Positions 1 to 7,914 of a stretch of 10,254 nucleotides of DNA are shown piece by piece. The DNA lies in assembly GCA_900768695.1 (NCBI GenBank), contig CAAGDY010000263.1, forward strand, positions 1 through 10,254, read 5' to 3'. The notes below the pieces were generated by a model that was not told where the DNA came from, searched no databases, and saw only the letters and a program-made list of their open reading frames with translations. Every line of letters starts with the position of its first letter. The first letter of the stretch is position 1. Made by a program: the position numbers and the translations under genes. Source of the DNA: an uncultured Anaerovibrio sp. (lineage in GTDB: Bacteria; Bacillota; Negativicutes; Selenomonadales; Selenomonadaceae).

Positions 1-17
1 GGACGGCCTGTGGGGAT

Positions 18-56
18 AAAAAGAAAATCGCCCGTGAAGAAATCACAGACGATTTT
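18..56 (-). terminator. Rho-independent terminator after tRNA-Cys
   Basis: On the minus strand AAAATCGTCTGTGA pairs with TCACGGGCGATTTT across a 5-base loop (TTTCT). This gives a 14-bp stem with two G-T wobble pairs, followed directly by CTTTTT. It lies 10 bases beyond the 3' end of the tRNA-Cys gene, so it most likely ends that transcript. Confidence 0.8.
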
Positions 57-66
57 ACAGGATGGG

Positions 67-138
67 AGGTACCTGGCGGATTCGAACCGCCGTACGCGGT
101 TTTGCAGACCGCTGACTAAGCCACTCATCCAAGGTACC
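67..138 (-). tRNA. tRNA-Cys (anticodon GCA)
   Basis: Read on the minus strand, this folds as a tRNA. The 7-bp acceptor stem is GGTACCT with AGGTACC. The anticodon stem GCGGT/ACCGC encloses the loop CTGCAAA, which holds anticodon GCA. The T arm is GGCGG-TTCGAAT-CCGCC. The discriminator base is U, as expected for bacterial tRNA-Cys. The sequence after it is CCC, so the CCA end is not encoded and must be added by CCA-transferase. It has its own promoter (182-212) and a strong terminator (18-56), so it appears to be a single-gene unit. Confidence 0.95.
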
Positions 139-181
139 ATTGATCGTGTTGCATCGGTGGGTTGTTTCCCGATTGCGGATG

Positions 182-212
182 CAAAGGTAGTACTATTTTT
201 TGAATTACCAAC
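182..212 (-). promoter_or_regulatory. Bacteroides-type promoter of tRNA-Cys
   Basis: On the minus strand TACCTTTG (189-182) matches the -7 element TAnnTTTG exactly. GTTG (212-209), one base off TTTG, lies 19 bases upstream. The predicted start near 175 leaves a leader of roughly 35-40 bases before the tRNA. The leader contains a possible hairpin (TGCATC at 150-155 with GATGCA at 178-183). The -33 element touches the last base of the stop codon of the Cys-rich gene, so the tRNA promoter is packed directly against the feo operon. Confidence 0.6.
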
Positions 213-427
213 TATCCGCAGCACTTTTTCTTCTTTTCTTTTTTCCCTTCGACCGGTTTCCGGCACCTGTCCGTGTTCAAATCCTTTAGTTCACAGGGAG
301 TTGGGCAGGACGAGCAAAATGCGTTTTTTTTCTTGCTCCGTCTCCAAAAAGAAGCTATGCCCAGCAGAATGCGGACCGTACAGTAGGCCAGCAGCAGGGC
401 TACAATCCACTCCTGCCACCCCCTCAT
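212..427 (-). CDS. FeoB-associated Cys-rich membrane protein
   Basis: A small protein of 71 aa. Residues 1-27 start MRGWQEW and continue as one hydrophobic membrane segment. A cytosolic-type tail follows with five cysteines after the membrane segment: the cluster CSSCPTPC (38-45), one at about 55 and a CCG end, plus a Lys-rich stretch (KKEKKKK). This layout fits the FeoB-associated Cys-rich membrane protein family (Pfam FeoB_associated), found right after feoB in many anaerobes and Bacteroidetes. Its exact role is unsettled; Cys-mediated iron handling or docking at FeoB has been proposed. The ATG at 427 was chosen because it overlaps the feoAB stop as ATGA (translational coupling) and gives a sensible N terminus. 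A longer reading to 592 in this frame lies inside feoAB and looks like an out-of-frame shadow. No clear terminator follows before the tRNA-Cys promoter. Confidence 0.82.
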   Translation of the reverse strand: MRGWQEWIVALLLAYCTVRILLGIASFWRRSKKKNAFCSSCPTPCELKDLNTDRCRKPVEGKKEKKKKCCG

Positions 428-2886
428 ACCAGCCAGCCTCCTATCTGGTAGAGGGCAAATGTCACTATCCATGCCAGCAGCGTGGTGTAGACGGCGGCAA
501 ACAGGGCCCACTTCCAGCTGCCGGACTCCTGCCTGATGGCGGCCAGTGTGGCGATGCAGGGGAAATAGATGAGCACAAACACCATGTAGCAAAGGGCGGC
601 CAGCGGCGTGATGGGAATGCGTTCGGATAGGGTAGAGGTGTCACCGTCGTTGGTGTAAAGTACCCCCAGCGTGCTCACCACCAGCTCTTTGGCTCCTACG
701 CCCGAGAGCAGTCCGATGCCCAGCTTCCAGTCAAATCCCAGCGGCTCAATCAGAGGTTCGATGGTGTGTCCCACCTGGCCGATGTACGAATGCTCCTGCT
801 GCTCGGCCACGCTGTTGTAGGCATCGTGGTTCGGATAGTAGCCCAGTGCCCAGATAACCATTGAAGCAATCATGATGATGCCTCCCATTTTGCGCAGGTA
901 TTGTGCTCCCTTCTCCCAGGTGTGGCGCAGGATGGATTTGGAGGAGGGCATCCGGTAGGGCGGCAGTTCCATGACGAAGGGCGTGTCGTCTCCCTTCACG
1001 ATGAATCGGCTGAACAGACGCGCCATGCCTACTGCCAGCACAATGCCGATGGCGTAGATGCAGAGCAGTATCAGACTGGCGTTCCGGGGGAAGAAGGCAC
1101 CTACCATGATGAGGTAGATGGGCAGCCGTGCGCTGCACGACATCAGCGGGGTAATCAGCATGGTGACGAGGCGGCTCTTGCGGTTCTCGATGGTGCGCGA
1201 AGCCATGACGGCGGGCACATTGCAGCCGAATCCCATGATGAGGGGGATGAACGACTTGCCGTGCAGCCCCATCTGGTGCATAATCTTGTCCATGATGAAG
1301 GCGGCCCGGGCCATGTAGCCGGAGTCCTCCATCAGTGAGATGCAGAAGTAGAGTATCAGTATGTTGGGCAGGAAGACAATTACACCGCCTACGCCTCCTA
1401 TGATGCCGTCTACCAGCATGTCCTTCAGCGGACCCTCTGCCATGTGCTGGCGAATCAGGTTGCCGACTGTCTCCACCAGCCATTCGATGGCCTGCATGGG
1501 ATAGTCGCCCAGCACGAACGTCCCCTGGAACATCAGGTACATGAACAGGAAGAAGATGGGGTAGCCCCAGATGCGGTGGGTCACGATGGAGTCTATCACC
1601 CGGGTTGTATGCTCCGTGTCCTGGTGATTGTCCACGAACGTCTCTTTCAGCGCACCCGATATGAAGCCGTATTTGGCGTCGGTGATGGCCTGTTCGCTCT
1701 CCTCGTTCAGCACCTTCAGCAGGCGTTGCTCTTCGTGGTCGCGCACCTCCAGTATCTTGTTGCCGTTGGGCAGGGTACGGATGAACTTCTCCAGCTCCTT
1801 GTCGTTCTCCAGCAGTTTGATGGAGAGGAAGCGGGTAGAGTACTTGTGTCGGATTCCCTCGTTCTGCCCGATGATGCGTTTCACCTCTTCGATGCTCCGT
1901 TCCAGTTCGGGGCCGTGGTTGATGTGTATGTGGCGGCAGAATCCCCGGGGTGATTCGTCCTCCTGCTGCGTGCCGAAGTCGTGGTCCGACACATACTCGC
2001 GGTGCCAGTTTCTGAAGTCGTCCAGCACCTCCGTGCGCCATTTCCCCTGTTTGTTGAGGAAGTCCATGCCTTCGTAGATGGCGATGATGACGTGAAACAA
2101 CTGGTCGATACCTTTTCCCGTCCGACTGACGGTAGGCACCATAGGTACGCCGAACAGGCTTCCCAGCTTCTTGTAGTCCAGCTCGTTGCCGCTGGCTTCC
2201 AGCTCGTCGTACATGTTGAGGGCTATGACCATGCGTATGTCCATGTCAATGAGCTGCGTGGTCAGATAGAGGTTCCGTTCCAGGTTGGACGAGTCCACCA
2301 CATTGATGACGATGTCCGGCGTCTCGTCGATGATGTGCCGGCGCACGTAGATTTCTTCCGGCGAGTAGGCCGACAGCGAGTAGGTGCCGGGCAGGTCGAT
2401 GATGCGGAAGTGGTAGCCCTGAAAGTCGAAATATCCCTCCTTGGCGTCTACCGTCACGCCGCTGTAGTTGCCTACATGCTCGTGGGCTCCTGATGCGATG
2501 TTGAACAGCGACGTCTTCCCGCAATTGGGGTTTCCAACCAGCGCTACGTTGATGGTGCGTCGTTTGCCCAGCGCCAGCCGTTTCAGCTGCTCCTCGTCCA
2601 GAGGCAGGTTTTCCTGAATGGTCTCGTGGAAGTCGGGCAGCATCGACTGCTCTTTCGCCTCCTGTTCGCTGATGATTTCTATCATTTCGGCCTCCTGCCT
2701 CCGCAATGATATCTCATACCCCATTACCTTATACTTGATAGGGTCTTTCAGCGGAGCGTTCAACAGCACTTCCACCACTTTTCCCTTGATGAAGCCCATC
2801 TCCACAATCCGCTTGCGGAAGCCTCCATGTCCCAGTACTTTTACCACGACACCCTTCTCACCGGTTTTCAATTCAGACAAACGCAT
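424..2886 (-). CDS. feoB: Fused FeoA-FeoB ferrous iron transporter
   Basis: Takes up Fe(II) across the inner membrane. It has 820 aa, longer than a plain FeoB because FeoA is fused at the N terminus. Residues 1-72 are an SH3-like FeoA domain (MRLSELKTGEKG, then the GFIKG and YEISLRR stretches). The G domain follows: G1 GNPNCGKTS (118-126), G2 near GVTVD (143-147), G3 DLPGTYS (164-170), G4 NMYD (224-227), G5 around SRTGKG (254-259). A hydrophilic helical stretch fills about 280-430. The membrane domain then contains EDSGYMARAAF (520-530), GFGCNVPA (552-559) with the conserved Cys555, SGVGAKE (728-734) and YFPC (774-777). It is first in the operon with the Cys-rich protein, with which it overlaps by 4 bases. 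A good promoter lies at 3018-3049, leaving a leader of about 125 bases. I saw no convincing Fur box. Fused FeoAB is known in Bacteroidetes. Confidence 0.96.
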   Translation of the reverse strand: MRLSELKTGEKGVVVKVLGHGGFRKRIVEMGFIKGKVVEVLLNAPLKDPIKYKVMGYEISLRRQEAEMIEIISEQEAKEQSMLPDFHETIQENLPLDEEQLKRLALGKRRTINVALVGNPNCGKTSLFNIASGAHEHVGNYSGVTVDAKEGYFDFQGYHFRIIDLPGTYSLSAYSPEEIYVRRHIIDETPDIVINVVDSSNLERNLYLTTQLIDMDIRMVIALNMYDELEASGNELDYKKLGSLFGVPMVPTVSRTGKGIDQLFHVIIAIYEGMDFLNKQGKWRTEVLDDFRNWHREYVSDHDFGTQQEDESPRGFCRHIHINHGPELERSIEEVKRIIGQNEGIRHKYSTRFLSIKLLENDKELEKFIRTLPNGNKILEVRDHEEQRLLKVLNEESEQAITDAKYGFISGALKETFVDNHQDTEHTTRVIDSIVTHRIWGYPIFFLFMYLMFQGTFVLGDYPMQAIEWLVETVGNLIRQHMAEGPLKDMLVDGIIGGVGGVIVFLPNILILYFCISLMEDSGYMARAAFIMDKIMHQMGLHGKSFIPLIMGFGCNVPAVMASRTIENRKSRLVTMLITPLMSCSARLPIYLIMVGAFFPRNASLILLCIYAIGIVLAVGMARLFSRFIVKGDDTPFVMELPPYRMPSSKSILRHTWEKGAQYLRKMGGIIMIASMVIWALGYYPNHDAYNSVAEQQEHSYIGQVGHTIEPLIEPLGFDWKLGIGLLSGVGAKELVVSTLGVLYTNDGDTSTLSERIPITPLAALCYMVFVLIYFPCIATLAAIRQESGSWKWALFAAVYTTLLAWIVTFALYQIGGWLV

Positions 2887-3017
2887 ATTTCGCCAACTGT
2901 TTTCAATTCAAGTTCCGGTTTTACATCAAACAGTTCGTATTATAACACGTCTCGGATAATTCACTTGTCTCATTCTTGTGTAAATCCGCAACTTGAGTTT
3001 TCATTCTTTTCCGGCCG

Positions 3018-3049
3018 CAAAGATAACGTCTTGGTCACAGATACGCAAA
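3018..3049 (-). promoter_or_regulatory. Bacteroides-type promoter of feoAB
   Basis: On the minus strand TTTG (3049-3046), a 20-base spacer and TATCTTTG (3025-3018) match the Bacteroides sigma consensus TTTG-N19-21-TAnnTTTG with no mismatch. Transcription would start near 3011, about 125 bases before the feoAB start codon. Iron control is expected for feo genes, but no operator was recognised here. Confidence 0.75.
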
Positions 3050-3131
3050 TAGTTTAGAATGTTTTTAAATAACGTTTTCTTCCTCTTTTCTTTTTGTTGT
3101 GACAATCTTTGCGGAGATATTCCGTTTTTTC

Positions 3132-3162
3132 TTCGCATATTCCAATGAATTTTGTAGATTTG
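3132..3162 (+). promoter_or_regulatory. Bacteroides-type promoter of the peptide transporter
   Basis: TAGATTTG (3155-3162), followed by C, is an exact -7 match. TTCG (3132-3135) lies 19 bases upstream and is one base off TTTG. The predicted start near 3169 gives a leader of about 45 bases, AT-rich up to the ATG at 3215, as is usual for well-expressed Bacteroides genes lacking a Shine-Dalgarno sequence. Confidence 0.65.
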
Positions 3163-3214
3163 CGGAAAATATGAACGAAATCAATCAAATTACTAATTTC
3201 TAAAACTTTAATTT

Positions 3215-4777
3215 ATGTTTAAAAATCATCCTAAAGGACTGTTGGCGGCTGCGTTAAGCAATATGGGCGAGCGCTTCGGTTACTACATCATGAACGCCGT
3301 GCTTGTGCTGTTCCTCTGTTCCAAATTCGGTTTGAGCGATGTCACCAGCGGTTTCATCTATTCCATTTTCTATGCAGGCATCTATATCCTTGCCTTGGTG
3401 GGCGGTATCATTGCCGACCGTACCCAGAACTATAAGGGCACTATCATGTCCGGATTGGTCATCATGGCATCGGGCTACGTGCTGCTCTCCATCCCCATCC
3501 TCTCTACCTCCGACAACATCTCGTGGCTGTTGCCTTTCACCTGCTTCGCTCTTTTCCTGATTGCATTTGGCAACGGTCTGTTCAAGGGCAACCTGCAGGC
3601 CATTGTCGGCCAGATGTACGACAACTTCGAGCAGGAGGCTGCCAAGAAAGGTCCTGAAGCCCTGAAGCTGGCCAAGAGCCGTCGCGACTCGGGCTTCCAG
3701 ATTTTCTATGTCTTCATCAATGTGGGTGGTCTGGTGGCTCCTTTCATTGCACCGCTGCTCCGTTCGTGGTGGCTGAAGGTGCATGGCTTCACCTACAACT
3801 CCGACCTGCCTGCCCTGTGTCACCAGTACCTCAATCAGGGTGCCGAGCAGATGGGCAACAACCTGAACAACCTGAACGAGCTGGTGCTGAAGGTGGGCGG
3901 TGATGCTTCGGCCGACCTCCAGGCGTTCTGCACGCAATACCTGGACGTATTCAATACCGGCATCCACTACTCCTTCATCGCTTCTGTGGCCGCCATGCTC
4001 ATCTCCTTGATTATCTTCATCTGCACCAAGCGCATATTCCCCACTCCGGGCAAGAAGGAGAAGCAGGAGAGTGTAGGCTATACCGAGGCCGAGAAGGCTG
4101 CCATGGCTACTGAAATCAAGCAGCGCCTCTATGCTCTGTTTGCCGTGTTGGGCATCGTCATCTTCTTCTGGTTCTCGTTCCATCAGAACGGGCAGTCGCT
4201 CTCCTTCTTTGCACGCGACTTTGTGGTGACCGAGAGCATTGCTCCTGAAATCTGGCAGGCAGTCAACCCCTTCTTTGTCATTGTGCTTACGCCGGTCATC
4301 ATGTGGATATTCGGTCTGCTGGCCGGTCGCGGGGTTGTCATCTCCACCCCCAAGAAGATTGCCATCGGTATGGGTATTGCCAGCATCGCTTTCCTCTTCC
4401 TGGTAGCCTATTCATTGATGAGCGGTTATCCTTCGGGTGAGGTCTTCAAGGAGATGGCCGATTCGGCCAAGGAGGGTCTGAAGGCCGGTCCCTGGGTGCT
4501 GATTGTCGTTTACTTCTTCCTTACGGTGGCCGAGCTGTTCATCTCTCCGCTGGGCTTGTCGTTTGTCTCCAAGGTAGCCCCCAAGCACATGCAGGGTCTC
4601 TGTCAGGGTCTTTGGCTGGGTGCTACAGCCGTAGGTAACCTGCTGTTGTGGGTAGGTCCGCTGATGTACAATGCATGGCCCATCTGGCAGTGCTGGTCGG
4701 TATTCTTCGTTGTCTGCATCATCTCTATGGGCGTGATGCTGGGCATGGTGAAGTGGCTGGAGCGCGTCACCAAGTAA
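3215..4777 (+). CDS. POT/PTR-family peptide transporter (MFS)
   Basis: A 520-aa inner-membrane protein with many hydrophobic segments, likely proton-driven uptake of di- and tripeptides. POT-family marks: SNMGERFGYY (15-24) on TM1 corresponds to the family ExxERFxYY; GGIIADR (63-69) is the MFS loop after TM2; GNGLFKGN (119-126) matches the GxGxxKxN region; FYVFINVGG (164-172) matches the PTR2 signature FYxxINxG. The first acidic residue of ExxER is Asn16 here, which could alter proton coupling. A hydrophilic insertion of about 60 residues (roughly 190-250, rich in Asn, Gln and Leu, with two Cys) follows TM6. The substrate cannot be read from sequence; other MFS roles are possible. It is transcribed alone from the promoter at 3132-3162 and ends at the shared terminator 4797-4880. 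The start is the only good ATG after the leader and gives a family-like N terminus. Confidence 0.88.
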   Translation: MFKNHPKGLLAAALSNMGERFGYYIMNAVLVLFLCSKFGLSDVTSGFIYSIFYAGIYILALVGGIIADRTQNYKGTIMSGLVIMASGYVLLSIPILSTSDNISWLLPFTCFALFLIAFGNGLFKGNLQAIVGQMYDNFEQEAAKKGPEALKLAKSRRDSGFQIFYVFINVGGLVAPFIAPLLRSWWLKVHGFTYNSDLPALCHQYLNQGAEQMGNNLNNLNELVLKVGGDASADLQAFCTQYLDVFNTGIHYSFIASVAAMLISLIIFICTKRIFPTPGKKEKQESVGYTEAEKAAMATEIKQRLYALFAVLGIVIFFWFSFHQNGQSLSFFARDFVVTESIAPEIWQAVNPFFVIVLTPVIMWIFGLLAGRGVVISTPKKIAIGMGIASIAFLFLVAYSLMSGYPSGEVFKEMADSAKEGLKAGPWVLIVVYFFLTVAELFISPLGLSFVSKVAPKHMQGLCQGLWLGATAVGNLLLWVGPLMYNAWPIWQCWSVFFVVCIISMGVMLGMVKWLERVTK

Positions 4778-4796
4778 CGCTGTCCGCCGGTTGACG

Positions 4797-4880
4797 AAAA
4801 AAACTGACGAGGGAACAAGTCGGCGCGTGGAGATTCCGTTTCCTGAATCTTTCCCGTCCGCTTGTTCCCTCGTCTTTTTT
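4797..4880. terminator. Bidirectional terminator between convergent genes
   Basis: GACGAGGGAACAAG (4806-4819) and CTTGTTCCCTCGTC (4861-4874) are perfect inverted repeats of 14 bp. The right arm is followed by TTTTTT (4875-4880), and the left arm is preceded by seven A (4797-4803), so the structure can work on both strands. The 41-base loop contains a second small stem, AGATTC/GAATCT. It lies between the stop of the peptide transporter and the stop of the thioredoxin-fold gene. Confidence 0.88.
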
Positions 4881-4902
4881 CGTTTTCTGGTGCGAGCCGG
4901 CC

Positions 4903-5415
4903 CTATTTCAGCATGGCCCCCTTTACCGCTTCAGGCGTCCAGTTCTGGAAGAAGCGCAGCACCTTTTTGGGGTCATATCCCTTTCCCTCCTCCAGGTAGC
5001 CGGAGTCTTGGGTATGTATCACCTCGCCGTTTTCGTTCAGCACCACCAGTACGGGGAATCCGAAGCGGGCGGGGTTGTTCAGCCGTTTCATCATGGCGGC
5101 TGTCTGCCGGGCTTTTTCGGCACCTGCCGATTTGCGCGGGTTGTAGTCTACGTGGAGGTACACGAACTGCTTCTCTATCACCTCTTTCACCAGGCTGTCC
5201 TTCTGTATGAAGTCTGCAAAGCGCAGGCACCAGGGACACCAGTTGCCTCCCACCTGGCAGACGACGTACTTGCCTTCTGCCTTGGCTCTTTTCAGTCCTG
5301 CATCAATCTGTTCTACGGGGTTGAGCTCTTCGTTGTACACTTTCTTCAACGTCTCTTGTGCACGCGCCGCCGTCAGCATACAGGCGGCCAGCAGTGCGAT
5401 GGTCCATCTTTTCAT
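4903..5415 (-). CDS. Exported thioredoxin-fold protein (CPWC)
   Basis: 170 aa. Residues 1-19 are a signal peptide (basic MKRW, hydrophobic core, ending TAARA before QE), so the mature protein is likely periplasmic. The thioredoxin-like domain covers about 45-160: the active-site motif is NWCPWC with Cys60 and Cys63, and the expected cis-proline region is FGFPVLVV with Pro121. The W-C-x-W-C form and the spacing suit Thioredoxin_7 / DUF255-like proteins, which act as thiol-disulfide reductases or folding aids; the partner is unknown. It lies 37 bases after the M1 aminopeptidase gene on the same strand with no promoter or terminator seen between them, so they are probably one operon. It may keep thiols of exported proteins reduced, which is inference. 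The ATG at 5415 is chosen because it directly precedes the signal peptide. Confidence 0.87.
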   Translation of the reverse strand: MKRWTIALLAACMLTAARAQETLKKVYNEELNPVEQIDAGLKRAKAEGKYVVCQVGGNWCPWCLRFADFIQKDSLVKEVIEKQFVYLHVDYNPRKSAGAEKARQTAAMMKRLNNPARFGFPVLVVLNENGEVIHTQDSGYLEEGKGYDPKKVLRFFQNWTPEAVKGAMLK

Positions 5416-5452
5416 ACTCTGTTTTTTTCTATAGGGTTTGTTTATACATCTG

Positions 5453-7882
5453 TCAGTCCTCCGTCGGCCGTTGTGCCCGTTGCAGGTAGTATGCGGCTGT
5501 CAGTATCTTCTTGCGCAGCAGCGGATGCAGTTCCGGGTGTTCCTTCAGGTATCTCTCTACTGCCTCCAGCGCTTCGGCTGAGCGGTGCCCTGCCAGCAGG
5601 TTGCTGCACCAGTTGGCCGGGAAGAAGATGTCGCCCGTGCGCTGGATGTCGGGCAGCCACTCCAGTGCCGGCAGGATGTACTTTACCGACTGGCGGTCGC
5701 GTAGCGGATGGTTCAGGTAGTAGAGTGCCGACAGCGTCCAGGGCTCGATGCGCCGGGCTTCGGCCGCGGCCAGCGAGGCAAACAGCGTGTCGCGTGCTGC
5801 CTCCGAGGCAACGGCTGCCCGGGCGATGAAGTCGAACTGCTGCAGGCGGTCGGGGTTGGTGATGCGGCTGCGTTGTACCTTCAGTATGTCCGCTGCCCGC
5901 TCCGGCATCCGCACGGCCAGTTCGTAGGCCATGGTCGTGAAGTCGTTGGCTGACAGCCGCTCATCCGCGCCTTTCTCCCAGAGTGCATACATCCGCGCGG
6001 TCAGTGCCGGCGAATAGCCCTGGCGCATCAGCAGCCGCAGCAGCAGCGTGCGTACCGAGGGCAGGGGATGCTGCAGGGCCATTGTCGTCAGCCGATTGTT
6101 CACCGCCTCGTCTCCCCCCAGTTGCGCCTGCAGGCTTAGCTGCATCGGCTCGTGCAGGTAGCCCGTCAGTGTGGAGGCTGTCAGCAGATCCGTCTCCCTC
6201 TCCAGCGAGGCGAGCAGGAAGTGCAGCCACCGCTGCGTGCCGATGCGGCCGGCGCAGAAGTTCTCGTGCAGGTTCATCAGCAGTGCCTGCCGGGCGGTGC
6301 CCTCCTGCTCCGTGGGCCAGTAGCGCATCAGGCTGTCCGTCTGCAGGCTGTCCAGCTCTGTGAAGCCATATCGCTTGCCGTCACGTCCCTCCAGGTAGGA
6401 TGCCGCCTTGTAGCGGGGCCACCGTTCCGTGTCCACCCATTCCCGGCTGAAGCCCGTCAGGTCGGCCGGCGTCTCGGCGTCCAGTATGCGCACCAGGTCG
6501 TCCCAGGTGGCGTTACCATATTTATACGTACGCACATACTTCTGTATGCCACGTCTGAAGGCCTCCTTTCCCATCATCTCCACCATCTGCTTCATCATCA
6601 CCGGTGCCTTGTTGTAGATGATGTTGTTGTATATCAGTCCGGCATTCCGCAGGTTGTCCAGCGGTTGCCTGATGCAGGTGCGTCCCTCCGTGCGGTCTTG
6701 TGCGGCGGCAGCAGCCGTGTAGGTCTTCAGCCAGTTCAGTTCGTGGTTCAGCTGCGGGAACAGGGGAGCGGTAATCTCCGCCGCAAAGTAGTTGGCAAAC
6801 ACCTCTTTGGTCCACACGTCGTCAAACCACTCCATTGTCACCGCATCGCCAAACCACATGTGGCTGGTTTCGTGTGCAATGAGCTGGGTGCGGCGCAGTT
6901 CCTCGTCGGGGGTAGGTTTCGGGGGTAGGAACAGGGTGTTGTCGTTGTAGAAGGTGGCTCCGGTATGCTCCATCCCGCCAAACTGGAATCCGGGCAGCAC
7001 CACGAAGTCGTACTTGCGGAAGGGGTATCTGACCCCTGTGAACTCCTCCTGCCAGTGCAGGGCGAAGGCTATCTGCCGGGCAATCTCAGGCAGCTGTGCC
7101 ACGCGGGCCGGGTCAGTCTCCCGGTAGAAGGCTCCCAGCCGCTCCTCCGGGAAGTCGGTGTACTGAAACTCGCCGGCGGCAAAGGCAAAGAGGTAGGTGG
7201 GCAGCGGTTCGCTGGCCTCGAAACTCCACAGGCGGTAGCCCTCCGCCTCTTCGGCCTTCCGCCTCTTGCGGGTGGTTGCATCCTCTTTCCCCTTCGTCCG
7301 CTCCGCAGTGTTGCACACCGCCTTCCAGTGGCGGGGGATCATCAGCTGCAGGGTGAAGCTCGCTTTCAGGTTCGGCTGGTCGAAACAGGGGAATGCGGTG
7401 CGTGCCCGGTCGGGTACAAAGAGTGTATAGACGTAGCCGTCCCGTCGGTTGAGCGACTGTTCCCCTGCCGTGAAGTCCAGCTCTATCCGGTTCTTCCCCC
7501 GTTGCAGGGCCGAGGCGGGCAGCACGATGTGGTCGTTGACGATGCGGTAGTGGCAGCTTCTGCCGTTGGCCTTGACGCGGTGTATCTTGTCGGCCGATTC
7601 GCGGAAGTCCAGCACCACCTCCCGTGCCTGCTTCAGCGTGAAGCAGATGCATTCCGATGCCTCTATCGCCTGGTCTCTCGCTTCGGGGATGCGGAAGTAG
7701 AGCTGGTAGGACAATGCCTGGATGGCTTGCTTGCGCTCTTGCGCCAGTTCCAGCGACACGCCTTCGTCCCATCGGTGGTCGTTCTGTGCCCGCAGCAGCG
7801 GCAGGGCAGTCCCTGCCAAGGCCAGTATCAGCAGGAGTCGGGCCGTCCCTGCCTTCAGAAGGTCTGTTCGGTATTTTCTCAT
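5453..7882 (-). CDS. Exported M1-family zinc aminopeptidase
   Basis: 809 aa, a metallopeptidase that removes N-terminal residues from peptides. Residues 1-32 are a signal peptide (basic start, hydrophobic stretch, ending LRA before QN) with no lipobox, so a periplasmic or exported enzyme is expected. The N-terminal beta domain (about 45-240) contains the family stretch FPCFDQPNLKASF (164-176). The catalytic domain has the exopeptidase motif GGMEH (302-306; GxMEN in most members), the zinc site HETSH (337-341) and third ligand Glu360 in WTKE, at the expected spacing, plus a likely catalytic Tyr423 in IIYNKAP. The remainder (about 500-809) is helical, as in the C-terminal repeat domain of the family. 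The His in place of Asn in GxMEN is a small departure. A charged loop (KGKEDATTRKRRKAEEAE, 197-214) interrupts the N-terminal domain. First gene of an operon with the thioredoxin-fold protein. Confidence 0.95.
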   Translation of the reverse strand: MRKYRTDLLKAGTARLLLILALAGTALPLLRAQNDHRWDEGVSLELAQERKQAIQALSYQLYFRIPEARDQAIEASECICFTLKQAREVVLDFRESADKIHRVKANGRSCHYRIVNDHIVLPASALQRGKNRIELDFTAGEQSLNRRDGYVYTLFVPDRARTAFPCFDQPNLKASFTLQLMIPRHWKAVCNTAERTKGKEDATTRKRRKAEEAEGYRLWSFEASEPLPTYLFAFAAGEFQYTDFPEERLGAFYRETDPARVAQLPEIARQIAFALHWQEEFTGVRYPFRKYDFVVLPGFQFGGMEHTGATFYNDNTLFLPPKPTPDEELRRTQLIAHETSHMWFGDAVTMEWFDDVWTKEVFANYFAAEITAPLFPQLNHELNWLKTYTAAAAAQDRTEGRTCIRQPLDNLRNAGLIYNNIIYNKAPVMMKQMVEMMGKEAFRRGIQKYVRTYKYGNATWDDLVRILDAETPADLTGFSREWVDTERWPRYKAASYLEGRDGKRYGFTELDSLQTDSLMRYWPTEQEGTARQALLMNLHENFCAGRIGTQRWLHFLLASLERETDLLTASTLTGYLHEPMQLSLQAQLGGDEAVNNRLTTMALQHPLPSVRTLLLRLLMRQGYSPALTARMYALWEKGADERLSANDFTTMAYELAVRMPERAADILKVQRSRITNPDRLQQFDFIARAAVASEAARDTLFASLAAAEARRIEPWTLSALYYLNHPLRDRQSVKYILPALEWLPDIQRTGDIFFPANWCSNLLAGHRSAEALEAVERYLKEHPELHPLLRKKILTAAYYLQRAQRPTED

Positions 7883-7914
7883 ACGTATGCTTTTTTTTGA
7901 TTGGCGGTTTTCGT

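Larger units (their letters stand above)
2887..3214. other. Divergent intergenic region feoAB / peptide transporter
   Basis: This 328-base AT-rich region holds no gene that I can support. It carries the feoAB promoter (3018-3049, minus) and the transporter promoter (3132-3162, plus). Between them is the small dyad TTGTGACAA (3097-3105). TTTGCGGA occurs twice in direct orientation (3108-3115 and 3159-3166), the second copy overlapping the transporter -7 element. The first copy lies in AATCTTTGC, one base off a -7 element, so a second upstream promoter for the transporter is possible. The 125-base feoAB leader showed no riboswitch class that I recognise. Confidence 0.7.

Noticed and set aside
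10..630. A plus-strand open frame of 206 codons across the tRNA and the feo end
   Set aside because: It runs through the tRNA gene and antisense to the Cys-rich gene and feoAB; its composition is that of a shadow frame.
746..2041. A minus-strand open frame of 431 codons inside feoAB
   Set aside because: It overlaps the well-supported FeoAB frame and reads as His/Arg/Pro-rich sequence without domains, typical of a shadow in GC-rich DNA.
3112..3130. Small hairpin CGGA-GATAT-TCCG followed by T residues, a possible attenuator
   Set aside because: Only four base pairs; it lies upstream of the supported transporter promoter, so it would not be in the main transcript.
3254..4183. A minus-strand open frame of 309 codons opposite the peptide transporter
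   Set aside because: It lies antisense to a clear transporter, is rich in charged low-complexity residues, and has no promoter of its own.
6965..7900. A plus-strand open frame of 311 codons opposite the aminopeptidase
   Set aside because: Antisense shadow of the M1 gene; no recognisable domain and no promoter.
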